Source: Bradyrhizobium frederickii
Lineage (GTDB): Bacteria; Pseudomonadota; Alphaproteobacteria; Rhizobiales; Xanthobacteraceae
Direction: 5' to 3'
Assembly: GCF_004570865.1 (NCBI RefSeq)
Contig: NZ_SPQS01000001.1
Span: 62,001 to 126,000 of the forward strand
Length of the DNA: 64,000 bases
Of the stretch, positions 34,198-43,251 are shown piece after piece. Made by a program: the position numbers and the translations under genes. The notes beneath the pieces were generated by a model. The model saw nothing but the letters and a program-made list of their open reading frames with translations. It made no database searches and was not told the DNA's origin. The number at the start of each line of letters is the position of its first letter. Positions within the stretch are counted from its first letter, which is position 1.

Positions 34198-36078
34198 ATG
34201 AGCGCCGTTCCGCAAGGCTCCATCACAGGCACTTTCGATAGCCGGGCAGGCCTAAGCAACGGTTTAATGCTCGTCGATCGCGCCATCGGAGCAAGCGTTG
34301 AGGCGTGTGCCGCCTTGTTGGTCGCGGCGGAAATCGTCGTTCTGTTTGCGGGTGTGGTCAGTCGTTATGTGTTCCATAGTCCGATCCTCTGGACCGACGA
34401 ATTAGGGTCCTTTCTCTTTCTCTGGCTGGCTATGCTTGGTGCTGCAGTCGCATTTCGCAACGGCAGCCATATGCGCATGACCGCAGTGGTGTCGCTGAGC
34501 GGCCCACAGCTATGGCCACTGTTCGAAAGTGTTGCGCTCGCAGCGAGTCTTGCCTTCATCCTAATGACGCTGGGACCGGCGCTCGAGTTCGCGCATGAGG
34601 AAATCGTAATCACGACGCCGGCGCTCCAGATTTCGAGCGCCTGGCGCGCCAGCGCGCTGCCAGTTGGCCTCGGTCTGATGCTGATCACTGGAGTTATCTC
34701 CATGCTCCGCTCGCCGAGCCGTATGGCCAGTATGGTTGCGATCTTAGTTGTCGCTCTGGTGGCGGGCGCATTTTATAGCTCTAGCGGGACGCTTCCGAAG
34801 TTGGGGAACTACAATCTTCTCCTGTTCTTCGTCGGGCTTGTTGGCGCTCTCGTATTGGCTGGTGTGCCAATCGCATTTGCATTTGGGCTTGCGACGTTTG
34901 GATACATCGCGCTCACGACGCGGCTTCCGACCCTTGTGGTTATTGGTCGGATGGACGAGGGGATGAGCCATCTGATCCTTCTGGCTGTTCCCTTGTTTGT
35001 CTTTCTTGGCCTGCTGATCGAGATGACAGGCATGGCGCGGGCAATGGTCGGCTTTCTGGCCAATCTGCTCGGACACGTACGCGGTGGCTTGTCTTATGTG
35101 CTCGTCGGCGCGATGTATCTCATGTCGGGAATCTCAGGTTCCAAAGCTGCAGACATGGCAGCTGTTGCGCCTGTGCTCTTCCCTGAAATGCGATCGCGCG
35201 GCGCAAAGGACGGTGAACTTGTTGCTCTCTTGTCCGCGACAGGCGCACAGACCGAAACGATCCCGCCCTCAATTGTGCTGATTACGATCGGTTCTGTTAC
35301 CGGCGTATCCATATCCGCGCTCTTTACGGGCGGAATGCTTCCCGGAGCGGTGCTTGGTGTCATGCTCTGTTTGCTCGTCTGGTGGCGTTATCGGCGCGAA
35401 GATCTCAGCGCCGTAACGCGGCCGGCTCGCAAAGAGATCTTACGATCGCTAGGCTTTGCCCTTCCGGCTCTTGCGCTACCCTTTGTCATCCGCGCGGCAG
35501 TGGTGGAAGGCGTAGCGACAGCGACGGAAGTATCGACCATAGGCATCTTCTATGCCGTCATAATCGGTTTGCTGTTCTATAGGCAGTTTCCGCTGGCGCG
35601 CATGTACCCGATGTTGGTTACGACAGCTGCGCTATCCGGCGCCATCCTCCTCATCATCGGCGCAGCTACCGGCATGGCGTGGGCGCTGACGCAGTCCGGA
35701 TTTTCGGCAACGCTGGCGGCAACGTTCAAGAGTCTGCCAGGCGGTGCACCGACGTTCCTAATTGTGTCGGCGATCGCGTTCATCGTGCTCGGCTCCGTCC
35801 TCGAAGGAATTCCAGCAATTGTGCTGTTCGGACCTTTGATGTTTCCGATCGCGCGGCAGGTCGGCGTCCATGAGGTTCACTACGCGATGGTTGTGATTCT
35901 CTCCATGGGCATCGGCCTTTTCGCGCCACCTTTCGGCGTTGGCTACTATTCGGCATGCGCAATAAGTCAGATCCATCCGGATGCAGGTATCAAGCCGATC
36001 GGAGGCTACATCGTCGCCATGTTGGTCGGCCTGGCTTTTGTGATCGCCATTCCGTGGATATCGATAGGATTCCTGTAA
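34198..36078 (+). CDS. TRAP transporter, fused DctQ-DctM membrane subunit
   Basis: This 626-residue protein joins a small DctQ-like domain (residues about 1-190, four helices, SRYVFHSPILWTDELGSFLF) to a large DctM-like domain (about 200-626; LVLAGVPIAFAFG, GISGSKAADMAAVAP, GAQTETIPPSIVLI, GLFAPPFGVGYY). TRAP systems use ion gradients to import carboxylates captured by a periplasmic DctP protein, here encoded five genes on at 39680. ATG 34198 follows a strong G-rich site; ATG 34171 would add nine residues. The cargo is probably a sugar acid, judging from the downstream enzymes. Confidence 0.88.
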   Translation: MSAVPQGSITGTFDSRAGLSNGLMLVDRAIGASVEACAALLVAAEIVVLFAGVVSRYVFHSPILWTDELGSFLFLWLAMLGAAVAFRNGSHMRMTAVVSLSGPQLWPLFESVALAASLAFILMTLGPALEFAHEEIVITTPALQISSAWRASALPVGLGLMLITGVISMLRSPSRMASMVAILVVALVAGAFYSSSGTLPKLGNYNLLLFFVGLVGALVLAGVPIAFAFGLATFGYIALTTRLPTLVVIGRMDEGMSHLILLAVPLFVFLGLLIEMTGMARAMVGFLANLLGHVRGGLSYVLVGAMYLMSGISGSKAADMAAVAPVLFPEMRSRGAKDGELVALLSATGAQTETIPPSIVLITIGSVTGVSISALFTGGMLPGAVLGVMLCLLVWWRYRREDLSAVTRPARKEILRSLGFALPALALPFVIRAAVVEGVATATEVSTIGIFYAVIIGLLFYRQFPLARMYPMLVTTAALSGAILLIIGAATGMAWALTQSGFSATLAATFKSLPGGAPTFLIVSAIAFIVLGSVLEGIPAIVLFGPLMFPIARQVGVHEVHYAMVVILSMGIGLFAPPFGVGYYSACAISQIHPDAGIKPIGGYIVAMLVGLAFVIAIPWISIGFL

Positions 36079-36191
36079 TGCAGGCTGAAGATAGGCGTCT
36101 CACGTTGAATTGGCCGACCTCGCCTCGCCCTCGTTCACGGCTCGCGGAGATCTGCCGTGCGACGCGACGATCCGCTGGAGTTTCATAAGAC

Positions 36192-37451
36192 ATGGTCAGC
36201 ACCCGCATCGAAGTTGACTACCTCCTGGAAACGCACGGGGAGGTCCAGCGCGTCGCCGAATTCATGGCGGGCGAGCAATCGAGTGGCACATTCGTCGCGA
36301 TCCCGGGCGAAACGCCGGAGCTCAAGGAGAGGGTGGCAGCGCAGGTCACGCGGCTGGAAATCCTCGACCACGCTGTGGAGGGGCCGTCGCTGCCGACCCG
36401 AGTCAAGGTCGAGTCGGAAGCGCGGTTCAAGCGCGCCTTTATCACCCTGTCCTGGCCTTTAGACACGCTTGGCCCGTCGCTTCCGAACCTGCTGGCGACC
36501 ATTGCCGGCAATCTTTTCGAACTCGGCTCTGTAACGGGCCTTCGTCTTCTAGACATCCGCTTGCCGGATGCATTCGCCGCTGCTTATCCCGGGCCGCAGT
36601 TCGGCGTGCAGGGTACCCGCCGCCTTGCCGGCGTGGAAGCGCGACCGATCATCGGCACGATCATCAAGCCGAGCGTAGGACTTGGGCCGGACGAGACGGC
36701 CTCCCTCGTCAACGAGCTCTGCTCTGCCGGTATCGACTTCATCAAGGATGACGAACTGCAGTCCGACGGACCAGCGTGCCCGTTCCACCTGCGCGTCGAG
36801 AAAGTCATGCGCGTGATTGATACCCATGCTCAGCGCAGCGGAAAGAAGGTCATGTTCGCTTTCAACTTGACCGGGGATCTCGATCAGATGCGCCGGCGCC
36901 ATGACACGCTTTTGAGGCATGGCGCGACTTGCATGATGGCAAGCCTCAACTCCGTTGGCCTCGTCGGGATGATCGAACTGGCGCGTTTCGGACAATTGCC
37001 CATCCACGCGCACCGGAACGGGTGGGGCTATCTCTCGCGTCATCCAATGCTCGGATGGTCCTACATCGCCTGGCAAAAGATTTGGCGACTTGCCGGCGCG
37101 GATCACATGCACGTCAACGGTATTGGCAACAAATTCGCGGAGGAGGACTCAAGCTGCCTCGCTTCGGCCCGGGCCTGCCTCGCGCCGATGTTCGCCGAAA
37201 AGCCTTGCGTCGTCATGCCAGTCTTCTCTTCTGCGCAAGCGCCACGATCCGCGCCAGCGACCTATCAAGGGCTCGGCTCGACCGACCTCATCGTGACCGC
37301 AGGAGGCGGCATACTGGCTCATCCCAAGGGTGCCGCCGCGGGAGTCGAGGCTATGCAGCAAGCGTGGCAAGCCGCTGTGGCGGGCGTCCCGCTCGACGAT
37401 TTCGCACGTACCCGCCCAAATTTGCGCCACGCTCTGGAGATGGCTGCGTGA
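36192..37451 (+). CDS. oiaX: RuBisCO-like protein, OiaX/OiaT type
   Basis: This 419-residue type IV RuBisCO-like protein retains Lys159 (KPSVG, equal to RuBisCO Lys175) and the metal-binding set Lys185, Asp187 and Glu188 in DFIKDDE (RuBisCO Lys201, Asp203, Glu204). The second active-site Lys of KPK is Ser here and a loop-6 Lys is not evident, so it cannot be a CO2-fixing RuBisCO. RLPs beside four-carbon acid sugar kinases process 3-oxo-isoapionate 4-phosphate in apionate catabolism (OiaX decarboxylase or OiaT transcarboxylase/hydrolase). The gene symbol is a context-based guess between those two. It overlaps the kinase gene by four bases. Confidence 0.75.
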   Translation: MVSTRIEVDYLLETHGEVQRVAEFMAGEQSSGTFVAIPGETPELKERVAAQVTRLEILDHAVEGPSLPTRVKVESEARFKRAFITLSWPLDTLGPSLPNLLATIAGNLFELGSVTGLRLLDIRLPDAFAAAYPGPQFGVQGTRRLAGVEARPIIGTIIKPSVGLGPDETASLVNELCSAGIDFIKDDELQSDGPACPFHLRVEKVMRVIDTHAQRSGKKVMFAFNLTGDLDQMRRRHDTLLRHGATCMMASLNSVGLVGMIELARFGQLPIHAHRNGWGYLSRHPMLGWSYIAWQKIWRLAGADHMHVNGIGNKFAEEDSSCLASARACLAPMFAEKPCVVMPVFSSAQAPRSAPATYQGLGSTDLIVTAGGGILAHPKGAAAGVEAMQQAWQAAVAGVPLDDFARTRPNLRHALEMAA

Positions 37452-38830
37452 CGTCGCCCCGCCCACTGCCTTCAGGTCCGCTCATCGCATATTACGGTGA
37501 CGACTTCACGGGCTCGTCGGCGTCGATGGAGGCGGCAGCGTTCGCCGGCATTGAGACCGTTCTGTTCTTGACGCCGCCGACGCCGGAGCGTCTCGCCGCT
37601 TTCACCGGTTACCGCGTTATTGGCGTGGCGGGGATCGCGCGGGCTCAATCCCCGCATTGGATGGACGAAACCTTGCCGCAGATCTTCGAGTTGCTGGCCG
37701 CGACAGGCGCACCCATCATCCATTACAAGGTTTGCTCGACTTTCGACTCGTCGCCAGAGATCGGCTCCATCGGCCGCGCGATCGATATCGCGAAAGCGCG
37801 CTTCTCTGGTTGGACACCGATGATTGTCGCCGATCCGAACATGGGGCGCTATCAAACGCTTGGCAATCTGTTCGCCGCCGCGCATGGGGCGATCTATCGG
37901 TTGGACCGTCATCCCGTCATGTCGCGGCATCCGGTCACCCCCATGAATGAGGCCGACCTAGCTCGCCACCTTGCCAAACAAACTAGCAGGACGGTCGGTT
38001 TGGTGGATTTCGTTGCGATGAAGCGAGGCCACGCCGACGCACGATTGGCGGCGGAAATACAGGCAGGGGCGGAAATCGTCTCCCTTGACGTGCTTGACGA
38101 CGAGACTCTGATTGCCGCCGGACGCCTGGTGTGGGAGCACGGAATGCCGCACCGATTCTGTGTCGGGTCTCAGGGCGTCGAGGCAGCTCTGGCGGCCTAT
38201 TGGCGGCATGCCAATCTTATTCCATCGACTCCCACCGTCCCTGCCGCCAAACCGGTGGACCGCATCGCGTGCGTTTCCGGATCAGTCTCCCCGGTTACTG
38301 CCACGCAGATCGAGTGTGCGCGCGCCGCTGGTTTTGCGACTATTCCGATAGATACCGCATGTGCGGTCGATGAGAGGGCCTGGTTAGGTGAAATTGAACG
38401 CACCACGTCGGCGGCAATCCACCATCTAAGCACGGGACGTGATGTCCTGATCCATAGCGCTGCTGGGCCAGACGATCCGGCCGTTGCCGGGTTTAGATCC
38501 GCCGTTCAAACGGCGGGCGCATCAATCGAGAAGATGAATGAGCGTGTCGGCGAAGGGCTCGGAACGATTCTCGACCGCCTGCTTCTCGACGTACGCCTGT
38601 CACGCGTAATCATTTCCGGGGGGGACACGTCGGGACGGGCGGCCTCGCTCCTGGGCATCGATGCGCTTACGGCGATCGCGCCGTTGGCGCCAGGCGCACC
38701 GCTTTGCAAGGCGCATGCACGACGCGCCGATCGCGATGGTCTCGAGATCGCGCTCAAGGGTGGGCAGGTCGGAGCGGCCGACTTCTTCGTGAGAGCGAAG
38801 TCCGGCGGTGCATACAAGGGCAATTCTTAG
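37448..38830 (+). CDS. oiaK: Four-carbon acid sugar kinase family protein (OiaK-like)
   Basis: The 460-residue protein opens LIAYYGDDFTGSSASMEAA, the signature of the DUF1537/four-carbon acid sugar kinase family. The C-terminal nucleotide-binding domain shows VIISGGDTSGRAA and LEIALKGGQVGAADFF. Family members phosphorylate threonate, erythronate, 3-oxo-tetronate or 3-oxo-isoapionate. Coupling by overlap (GTG 37448 inside the previous stop) to an RLP gene favours 3-oxo-isoapionate kinase, giving the 4-phosphate used by the RLP. The specificity is inferred from the neighbourhood. Confidence 0.75.
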   Translation: MTSPRPLPSGPLIAYYGDDFTGSSASMEAAAFAGIETVLFLTPPTPERLAAFTGYRVIGVAGIARAQSPHWMDETLPQIFELLAATGAPIIHYKVCSTFDSSPEIGSIGRAIDIAKARFSGWTPMIVADPNMGRYQTLGNLFAAAHGAIYRLDRHPVMSRHPVTPMNEADLARHLAKQTSRTVGLVDFVAMKRGHADARLAAEIQAGAEIVSLDVLDDETLIAAGRLVWEHGMPHRFCVGSQGVEAALAAYWRHANLIPSTPTVPAAKPVDRIACVSGSVSPVTATQIECARAAGFATIPIDTACAVDERAWLGEIERTTSAAIHHLSTGRDVLIHSAAGPDDPAVAGFRSAVQTAGASIEKMNERVGEGLGTILDRLLLDVRLSRVIISGGDTSGRAASLLGIDALTAIAPLAPGAPLCKAHARRADRDGLEIALKGGQVGAADFFVRAKSGGAYKGNS

Positions 38831-38849
38831 TCGAACAGGGAGCGAATAC

Positions 38850-39635
38850 ATGAGGCTCAAAGATAAAGTCGCCATCGTCACCGGCGGCGCCCGAGGCATT
38901 GGGCTGTGCGTTGCGCAAGCCTACGCGCGTGAAGGTGCGACCGTCGTCATCGCTGACGTCAACGTGGAGGGCGCGAAAGCCGCTGCGCAATTGATCACTT
39001 CGGTAGAAGTGCGTTCTCTCGGCGTGGGGGTCGACGTCGCCGATCAGGCGTCGGTGAATGCGATGATGGAGGAGACCCTTAAGACTTTCGGTCGCGTGGA
39101 CATCCTCATGAATAACGCCGGTGTCGGCGGCAATACGCCGTTTCTCGACACCAAGCTCGAGGATTGGAATCGCATCATTTCCATCAATCTCACTGGGGCA
39201 TTCCTTGTGGCGCAGGCAGCTGCACGTCAGATGGTGAAAGGTGGCGGTGGAAAGATCGTGAACATCGCGTCGCTCTCGGGACAACGAGGAGGCAACGGCC
39301 GCGCGGCCTATGGCTCGGCGAAGGCCGGTCTCGAGCTGCTGACAAAGGTAATGGCCGTTGAATTGGCGCCGTACAACATCAACGTAAATGCAATAGCGCC
39401 GGGCGCAATCGAAACCGAAATGGCCAAGTTCGCGCACGATCAAGCGACACGCGCGGCGTACAATTATCTCATCCCGATGACAAGGTATGGCACGCCGGAA
39501 GAAATCGCCGATGCCGCCGTTTTTCTCTGCTCGGACGAGGCGCGATACGTGCATGGCCATACATTGAATGTCGATGGCGGATTTCAATCCGCCGGCCTGA
39601 TGTTCGGTCCCGGTAAAGAGGTTCCACACAGTTGA
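38850..39635 (+). CDS. SDR-family NAD(P)-dependent dehydrogenase of the sugar-acid operon
   Basis: This classical 261-residue SDR has TGGARGIG cofactor binding, NNAGVGG, the catalytic Ser in NIASLSGQRG, Tyr-x3-Lys in AAYGSAKAGLELL and the C-terminal HTLNVDGGFQSAG. ATG 38850 has GGGA upstream and lies 19 bp after the kinase. It would be expected to oxidise a hydroxyl of the imported sugar acid to the oxo compound that the kinase then phosphorylates, taking the place of the apionate oxidoisomerase of known pathways. This role is inference. Confidence 0.8.
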   Translation: MRLKDKVAIVTGGARGIGLCVAQAYAREGATVVIADVNVEGAKAAAQLITSVEVRSLGVGVDVADQASVNAMMEETLKTFGRVDILMNNAGVGGNTPFLDTKLEDWNRIISINLTGAFLVAQAAARQMVKGGGGKIVNIASLSGQRGGNGRAAYGSAKAGLELLTKVMAVELAPYNINVNAIAPGAIETEMAKFAHDQATRAAYNYLIPMTRYGTPEEIADAAVFLCSDEARYVHGHTLNVDGGFQSAGLMFGPGKEVPHS

Positions 39636-39679
39636 TCAGAGCGACTTGTTCAGAAAACACAATTGTTGGGAGGAAAGTT

Positions 39680-40696
39680 ATGCAATCGATTTCTCGCCGA
39701 AGCTTCGCTATTCTCGGAGCATCGGCCACGATCGCCGCAGCCGTGCCGCTTCGATACGCAAGGGCCGCCGAATTCACGTTCAAGCTCGGCACCAATGTGC
39801 CGGATACGCACCCGCTGAATGTGTATGCGCGCAAAGCAGCCGACGAGATCAAGCAAGCGACGGATGGCCGGTTCGAATTGCAAGTCTTCGCGAGCAATCA
39901 GCTCGGCGGCGATACGGATATGTTTTCGCAATTGCGTTCCGGTGCTCTGGAGTTTTTCGCGCTCTCCGGTGTGAATATCTTATCGATGCTTATACCGTCC
40001 TCGGCCATTTACGGCGTTGGATTTGCCTGGAAAGACTATCCGACCCTGTGGAACGCACTCGACGGCAAGCTTGGTGAGCATCTGCGCGGCCAGATCAACA
40101 AATCGGGCCTGGACGTAATGGAGAAGATTTGGGACAACGGCTTCCGCCAGATCACGAACAGCGTCCGACCGATTGTCACGCCGGCGGATCTGCACGGGCT
40201 AAAGATGCGAGTTCCTGTGAGCGCGCTGTGGACCTCGCTTTTCGAAGCGCTCGGCGCGTCGCCGACGGGGATCAATTTCGCCGAAGTATACTCAGCGCTT
40301 CAGACTAAGGTGGTGGACGGACAGGAAAACCCACCAGCCATCATCGCCGCCGCCAAATTGTACGAAGTTCAGAAATATTGTTCGCTCACAAATCATATGT
40401 GGGATGGCTGGTGGTGGCTGATCAATCGTCGTGCTTGGCAGAGCGTTCCGGCAGATATCCGGGACAAGGTCGCGACTATCGTCAACAAGAACGCCATGGT
40501 TGAACGTGAGGAGGTCGCGAAGCAGAACTTGGCGCTGAGGGGTGATCTCGCAGCTAAAGGCCTCGTCTTCAACGACGTTGACCCTGCGCCATTCCGCGAA
40601 ACCTTGACAAAGTTCGGCTTCTATAAAAAGTGGCGGAGGAACTTTGGCGAAGAGGCTTGGGCTCTTCTTGAAGAATCGACGGGCAAGCTCGAATGA
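39680..40696 (+). CDS. TRAP transporter substrate-binding protein (DctP family)
   Basis: The 338-residue protein begins QSISRRSFAILGASATIAAA, a twin-arginine-like signal cleaved near ARA, followed by FKLGTNVPDTHPLNVYARKA and the conserved KMRVP Arg region that binds carboxylate (GLKMRVPVSALW). A strong GGGAGGAAAG site precedes ATG 39680. It supplies ligand to the fused DctQM permease at 34198; having it last in the operon is unusual but not unique. Confidence 0.88.
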   Translation: MQSISRRSFAILGASATIAAAVPLRYARAAEFTFKLGTNVPDTHPLNVYARKAADEIKQATDGRFELQVFASNQLGGDTDMFSQLRSGALEFFALSGVNILSMLIPSSAIYGVGFAWKDYPTLWNALDGKLGEHLRGQINKSGLDVMEKIWDNGFRQITNSVRPIVTPADLHGLKMRVPVSALWTSLFEALGASPTGINFAEVYSALQTKVVDGQENPPAIIAAAKLYEVQKYCSLTNHMWDGWWWLINRRAWQSVPADIRDKVATIVNKNAMVEREEVAKQNLALRGDLAAKGLVFNDVDPAPFRETLTKFGFYKKWRRNFGEEAWALLEESTGKLE

Positions 40697-40921
40697 GTCT
40701 TGCTCGAACAGGCCAAATCCGATCTATCTTAGAGGATCAGAGTTGGTTGATTGCGGCACGCCATTAACCTGAGAGACTGGCGAAAGTCCCCGTGTTCGGC
40801 CGCAATTATCGCGTATCGCAAAGTTTAAGATAGCTTCGTAGGGCGAAGACTTACGGCAATTTGGAAAGCTCCCGGCACCGGGGTCGGCAGGATCGCTGCT
40901 GTCCCGCCGGTGCTGGGCTTG

Positions 40922-40943
40922 GCCGGTTGCAGGTGCAACCGGC
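40922..40943. terminator. Strong GC hairpin between converging genes
   Basis: GCCGGTTGC and GCAACCGGC form a perfect 9-bp stem around AGGT. It lies between the DctP gene and the minus-strand SDR gene, 5 bp from the latter's stop. No U-tract follows on either strand, so it is a candidate terminator or transcript-end stabiliser. The rest of the 251-bp gap contains no gene. Confidence 0.5.
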
Positions 40944-40947
40944 TCGT

Positions 40948-41700
40948 TCACATGTTCAGCATGCGCCCGCCGTCGACCACGATCTCGCTGCCGACCGTCC
41001 ATGCCGAGTCGTCGGACGCGAGATAGACAACCGCCTTGGCGACTTCCGCTGCGCTGCCGAAACGACCGGCCGGGATCCCTGCGATGATGTCCTTGTTGAT
41101 CTGCTCGCGATAAGCATCGGGAACGCCGAGCTTATCGTAGAGGGGCGTGTCTATCGGGCCCGGGCTGACCGCGTTGAACCGGATACCGCGCTGCAGGAGT
41201 TCGGCGGACAGCGTCTTCGACAGGTTGAGGAAGGCCGCCTTGGTCGCCCCATAGACCGACGAGGTGGCGGCGCCGACATGCGCGCTGATCGAGGTGTTGA
41301 GTACGACCGACGCCGGATTGGCGAAGACGGGCAGCAGCGCCTGAATCAGGAAGTACGGCCCCTTCACATTGATCGCGAAGATCCGATCGAATACCTCCGG
41401 ATTCCACGATTCGATCGGCTGCCAGATCGAGATGCCGGCGTTGAGGAAGGCGACGTCCAACTGGCCGTAACGCTCCTTCACCGCGGCGGCAAGCGCCTGC
41501 TGCTCTTGGACGCTCGCGCTGTCGGCCTTGATGACGGGAACCTCGGAGCCGAGGACCGACTTGGCCTGCGCGATTGTATCAGGGTTGTTGCCCGTCACGA
41601 TGACGCGCGCGCCCTCGTTCAGGAATTGTTTGGCGGCTTCGAGGCCGATCCCCGTTGTGCCGCCCGTGATGAGGGTGCGCTTTCTATTGAGCCGCGTCAT
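40948..41700 (-). CDS. SDR-family oxidoreductase
   Basis: The 250-residue protein has TGGTTGIG at the cofactor site, LNAGISIWQPIE, the catalytic Ser region VLNTSISAHVG, Tyr-x3-Lys in SVYGATKAAFLNL and IVVDGGRMLNM at the end. ATG 41700 (MTRLNRKRT) is the natural start; the open frame extends 70 residues upstream without family resemblance. A 31-bp element about 115 bp upstream matches one in front of the GST gene at 43252, so the two are probably coregulated by the AraC-type protein at 44098. Confidence 0.85.
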   Translation of the reverse strand: MTRLNRKRTLITGGTTGIGLEAAKQFLNEGARVIVTGNNPDTIAQAKSVLGSEVPVIKADSASVQEQQALAAAVKERYGQLDVAFLNAGISIWQPIESWNPEVFDRIFAINVKGPYFLIQALLPVFANPASVVLNTSISAHVGAATSSVYGATKAAFLNLSKTLSAELLQRGIRFNAVSPGPIDTPLYDKLGVPDAYREQINKDIIAGIPAGRFGSAAEVAKAVVYLASDDSAWTVGSEIVVDGGRMLNM

Positions 41701-42022
41701 GTATATCGTCCTTGTGATTGATATCTTTGCTACGACCCACAGGGCCGGCCATGGTCGCGGCCAAGCCCGTCGGGTATCCGGTAAATAGGCGCCGCGCAGA
41801 CTGTCAGCACGCCGGATACGCTCAACTTCTTGCCCGATCGTCTCATCTTTCCGGTCGACGACGGGGCAGGCGCTGCTCGTGAGTGGCCAAGACGCGACGC
41901 GTTCGTCCACGCTGCGTCATGTCGGTCGGTTCGCTGATGTCGGGTAGACGGCGGGCGCGACAGTGAGGCCGTCAGTGCCACTTCAGAGATGTGACTGCAA
42001 CGCGGTGAGTGACGCCACGGAC
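41701..42022. other. Upstream region of the SDR gene
   Basis: It contains the AraC-type motif copy at 41815-41845 and otherwise only short frames without family features. The part near 42020 merges into the eroded cytochrome c gene. Confidence 0.45.
41815..41845 (-). promoter_or_regulatory. Candidate AraC-type operator, copy 1
   Basis: This 31-bp sequence matches 44026-44056 at 27 of 31 positions. Shared blocks on the plus strand are GATAC, CTCAACTT, TTGCCC and GTCTCA. Both copies lie roughly 100-115 bp upstream of a minus-strand gene start. The adjacent AraC-family gene is the likely regulator. Confidence 0.55.
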
Positions 42023-42507
42023 TGGCATTGCGCGCTTTCGCGATCTTGGCCGGCGTGACGCTCGGCCGCTTGTTGCCGAAGTGCGCGAACACGCGGTTGG
42101 GATCTCGCCACCCCGGTATCGGTTTAGGACGCGCCGAATGCCGGCATCGCCAGCTGCCCTTCGAACGCCTGGATCCTCGAGCCGCGCAGGATCACCTGGA
42201 TGAGGTTGGTGGCCTCCGGGTAGTTGACCGTCCCCGCGCTGCGGAGGGATGTGGTCTGGATAACCTCGCCGTTCCAGCCGTGGCTGCTCGCACAGGCGCC
42301 CTCGTAGAGCCGCAGGCCCCTAGATCCCGCCTCGTGCCTCGGCCGGTGGCGGGCTGTAGAGCGTCGAGGCGGCGAGTGCGGGCCGCGTGGGGTCGATCCT
42401 GGCGCCGGCGTCGGAGAACCTTGGCGGCACCGAACGGCGGTAAACCGCGATCGCGCACAGATCCCCGGCGTCAGCTTACTCAGCGGCAGGCTCACGACCT
42501 CCGCCAT
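42023..42507 (-). pseudogene. Degenerate cytochrome c subunit fragment
   Basis: One frame reads LRLYEGACASSHGWNGE, NYPEATNLIQVILRGS and GQLAMPAFG, like the third haem domain of membrane alcohol/sugar dehydrogenase cytochrome c subunits. The haem motif C-x2-C-H has become CASSH, losing the second Cys. The matching C-terminal end VFAHFGNKRPSVTPAKIAKAR is found in a different frame (about 42092-42025). Frameshift, lost haem ligand and missing N-terminal two-thirds show it is a relic. Confidence 0.65.
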
Positions 42508-42633
42508 CGATCCGCTGGCGCGCCGCGACCGGGCGCATGCCCCGTCCGGAGCTAGCGCGCGATCTCGTCGGTCAACCAGCTCCCGCTCTCGCGATCGCCG
42601 GCACTGCCGTCGTGGTGCCGGGCATGAGGGGCG

Positions 42634-43170
42634 TCACGCGTGCGTCAGGAAATCCTGCGTGGTGATCGCGTTGGCGTAGAACGGCGCGATGTCGCTCAGG
42701 AACGCGATCTGCTGGTCGCTGGTGAAAGCCGCCGACGCGTCGCAAATGACGTTGGTGTGGTAGCCGAGGTCATGCGCGTTGCGCACCGTCGACTCCACGC
42801 ACTGCCTGAGCGCGAAGCCCGTCACGTAGGTGTCGAAAATGCGGTTGTTGCGCAGGTAGCTGTCGAGCGTCGTCCCGGCGAAGGCGCTGCTGCCGCCGGG
42901 ACGCTCGCCTACGACAAATTCGCCGTCCTGCGGTTCGAAACCGGGAAAGAAATCGGCCTGCTCGCCGAGAAACGAGCCGTAGACGGGTATCAGCTTGCGC
43001 AGGCTGTACTTGCCCTCGCCCAGCACCTTGAACGTCGGCTCGAACCGAAGAGAGACGTGGATTACGTCCATGTCGTCGCGGTGGCGGGCTTCTGCGAGGA
43101 CTGTCCTGGAATTGGCGACGGCGGTGTCGAACGGCTCTCGGTCCTGGAACTGGCCGTTGATGCCGCCGGT
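42634..43170 (-). pseudogene. N-terminally truncated cysteine hydrolase (isochorismatase family)
   Basis: From EPFDTAVANSRTVLAEARH onward the frame resembles isochorismatase-like hydrolases, with the nucleophile Cys in RQCVESTVRNAHDLGY. The N-terminal strand carrying the catalytic Asp (VIDxQ) is absent. In-frame coding begins only around RTGGINGQFQ with no standard start; ATG 43071 would cut even more, and the ATG at 43184 is in another frame. It is therefore probably non-functional, though a start I cannot see is possible. Confidence 0.55.
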
Positions 43171-43251
43171 GCGATGTCGGTCATAGGTTTTGTCCTCTGT
43201 CGGAAAAGAATAGCCAGGCGCGGTCCCGCACCTGGCGACAGGCGACAGGCG

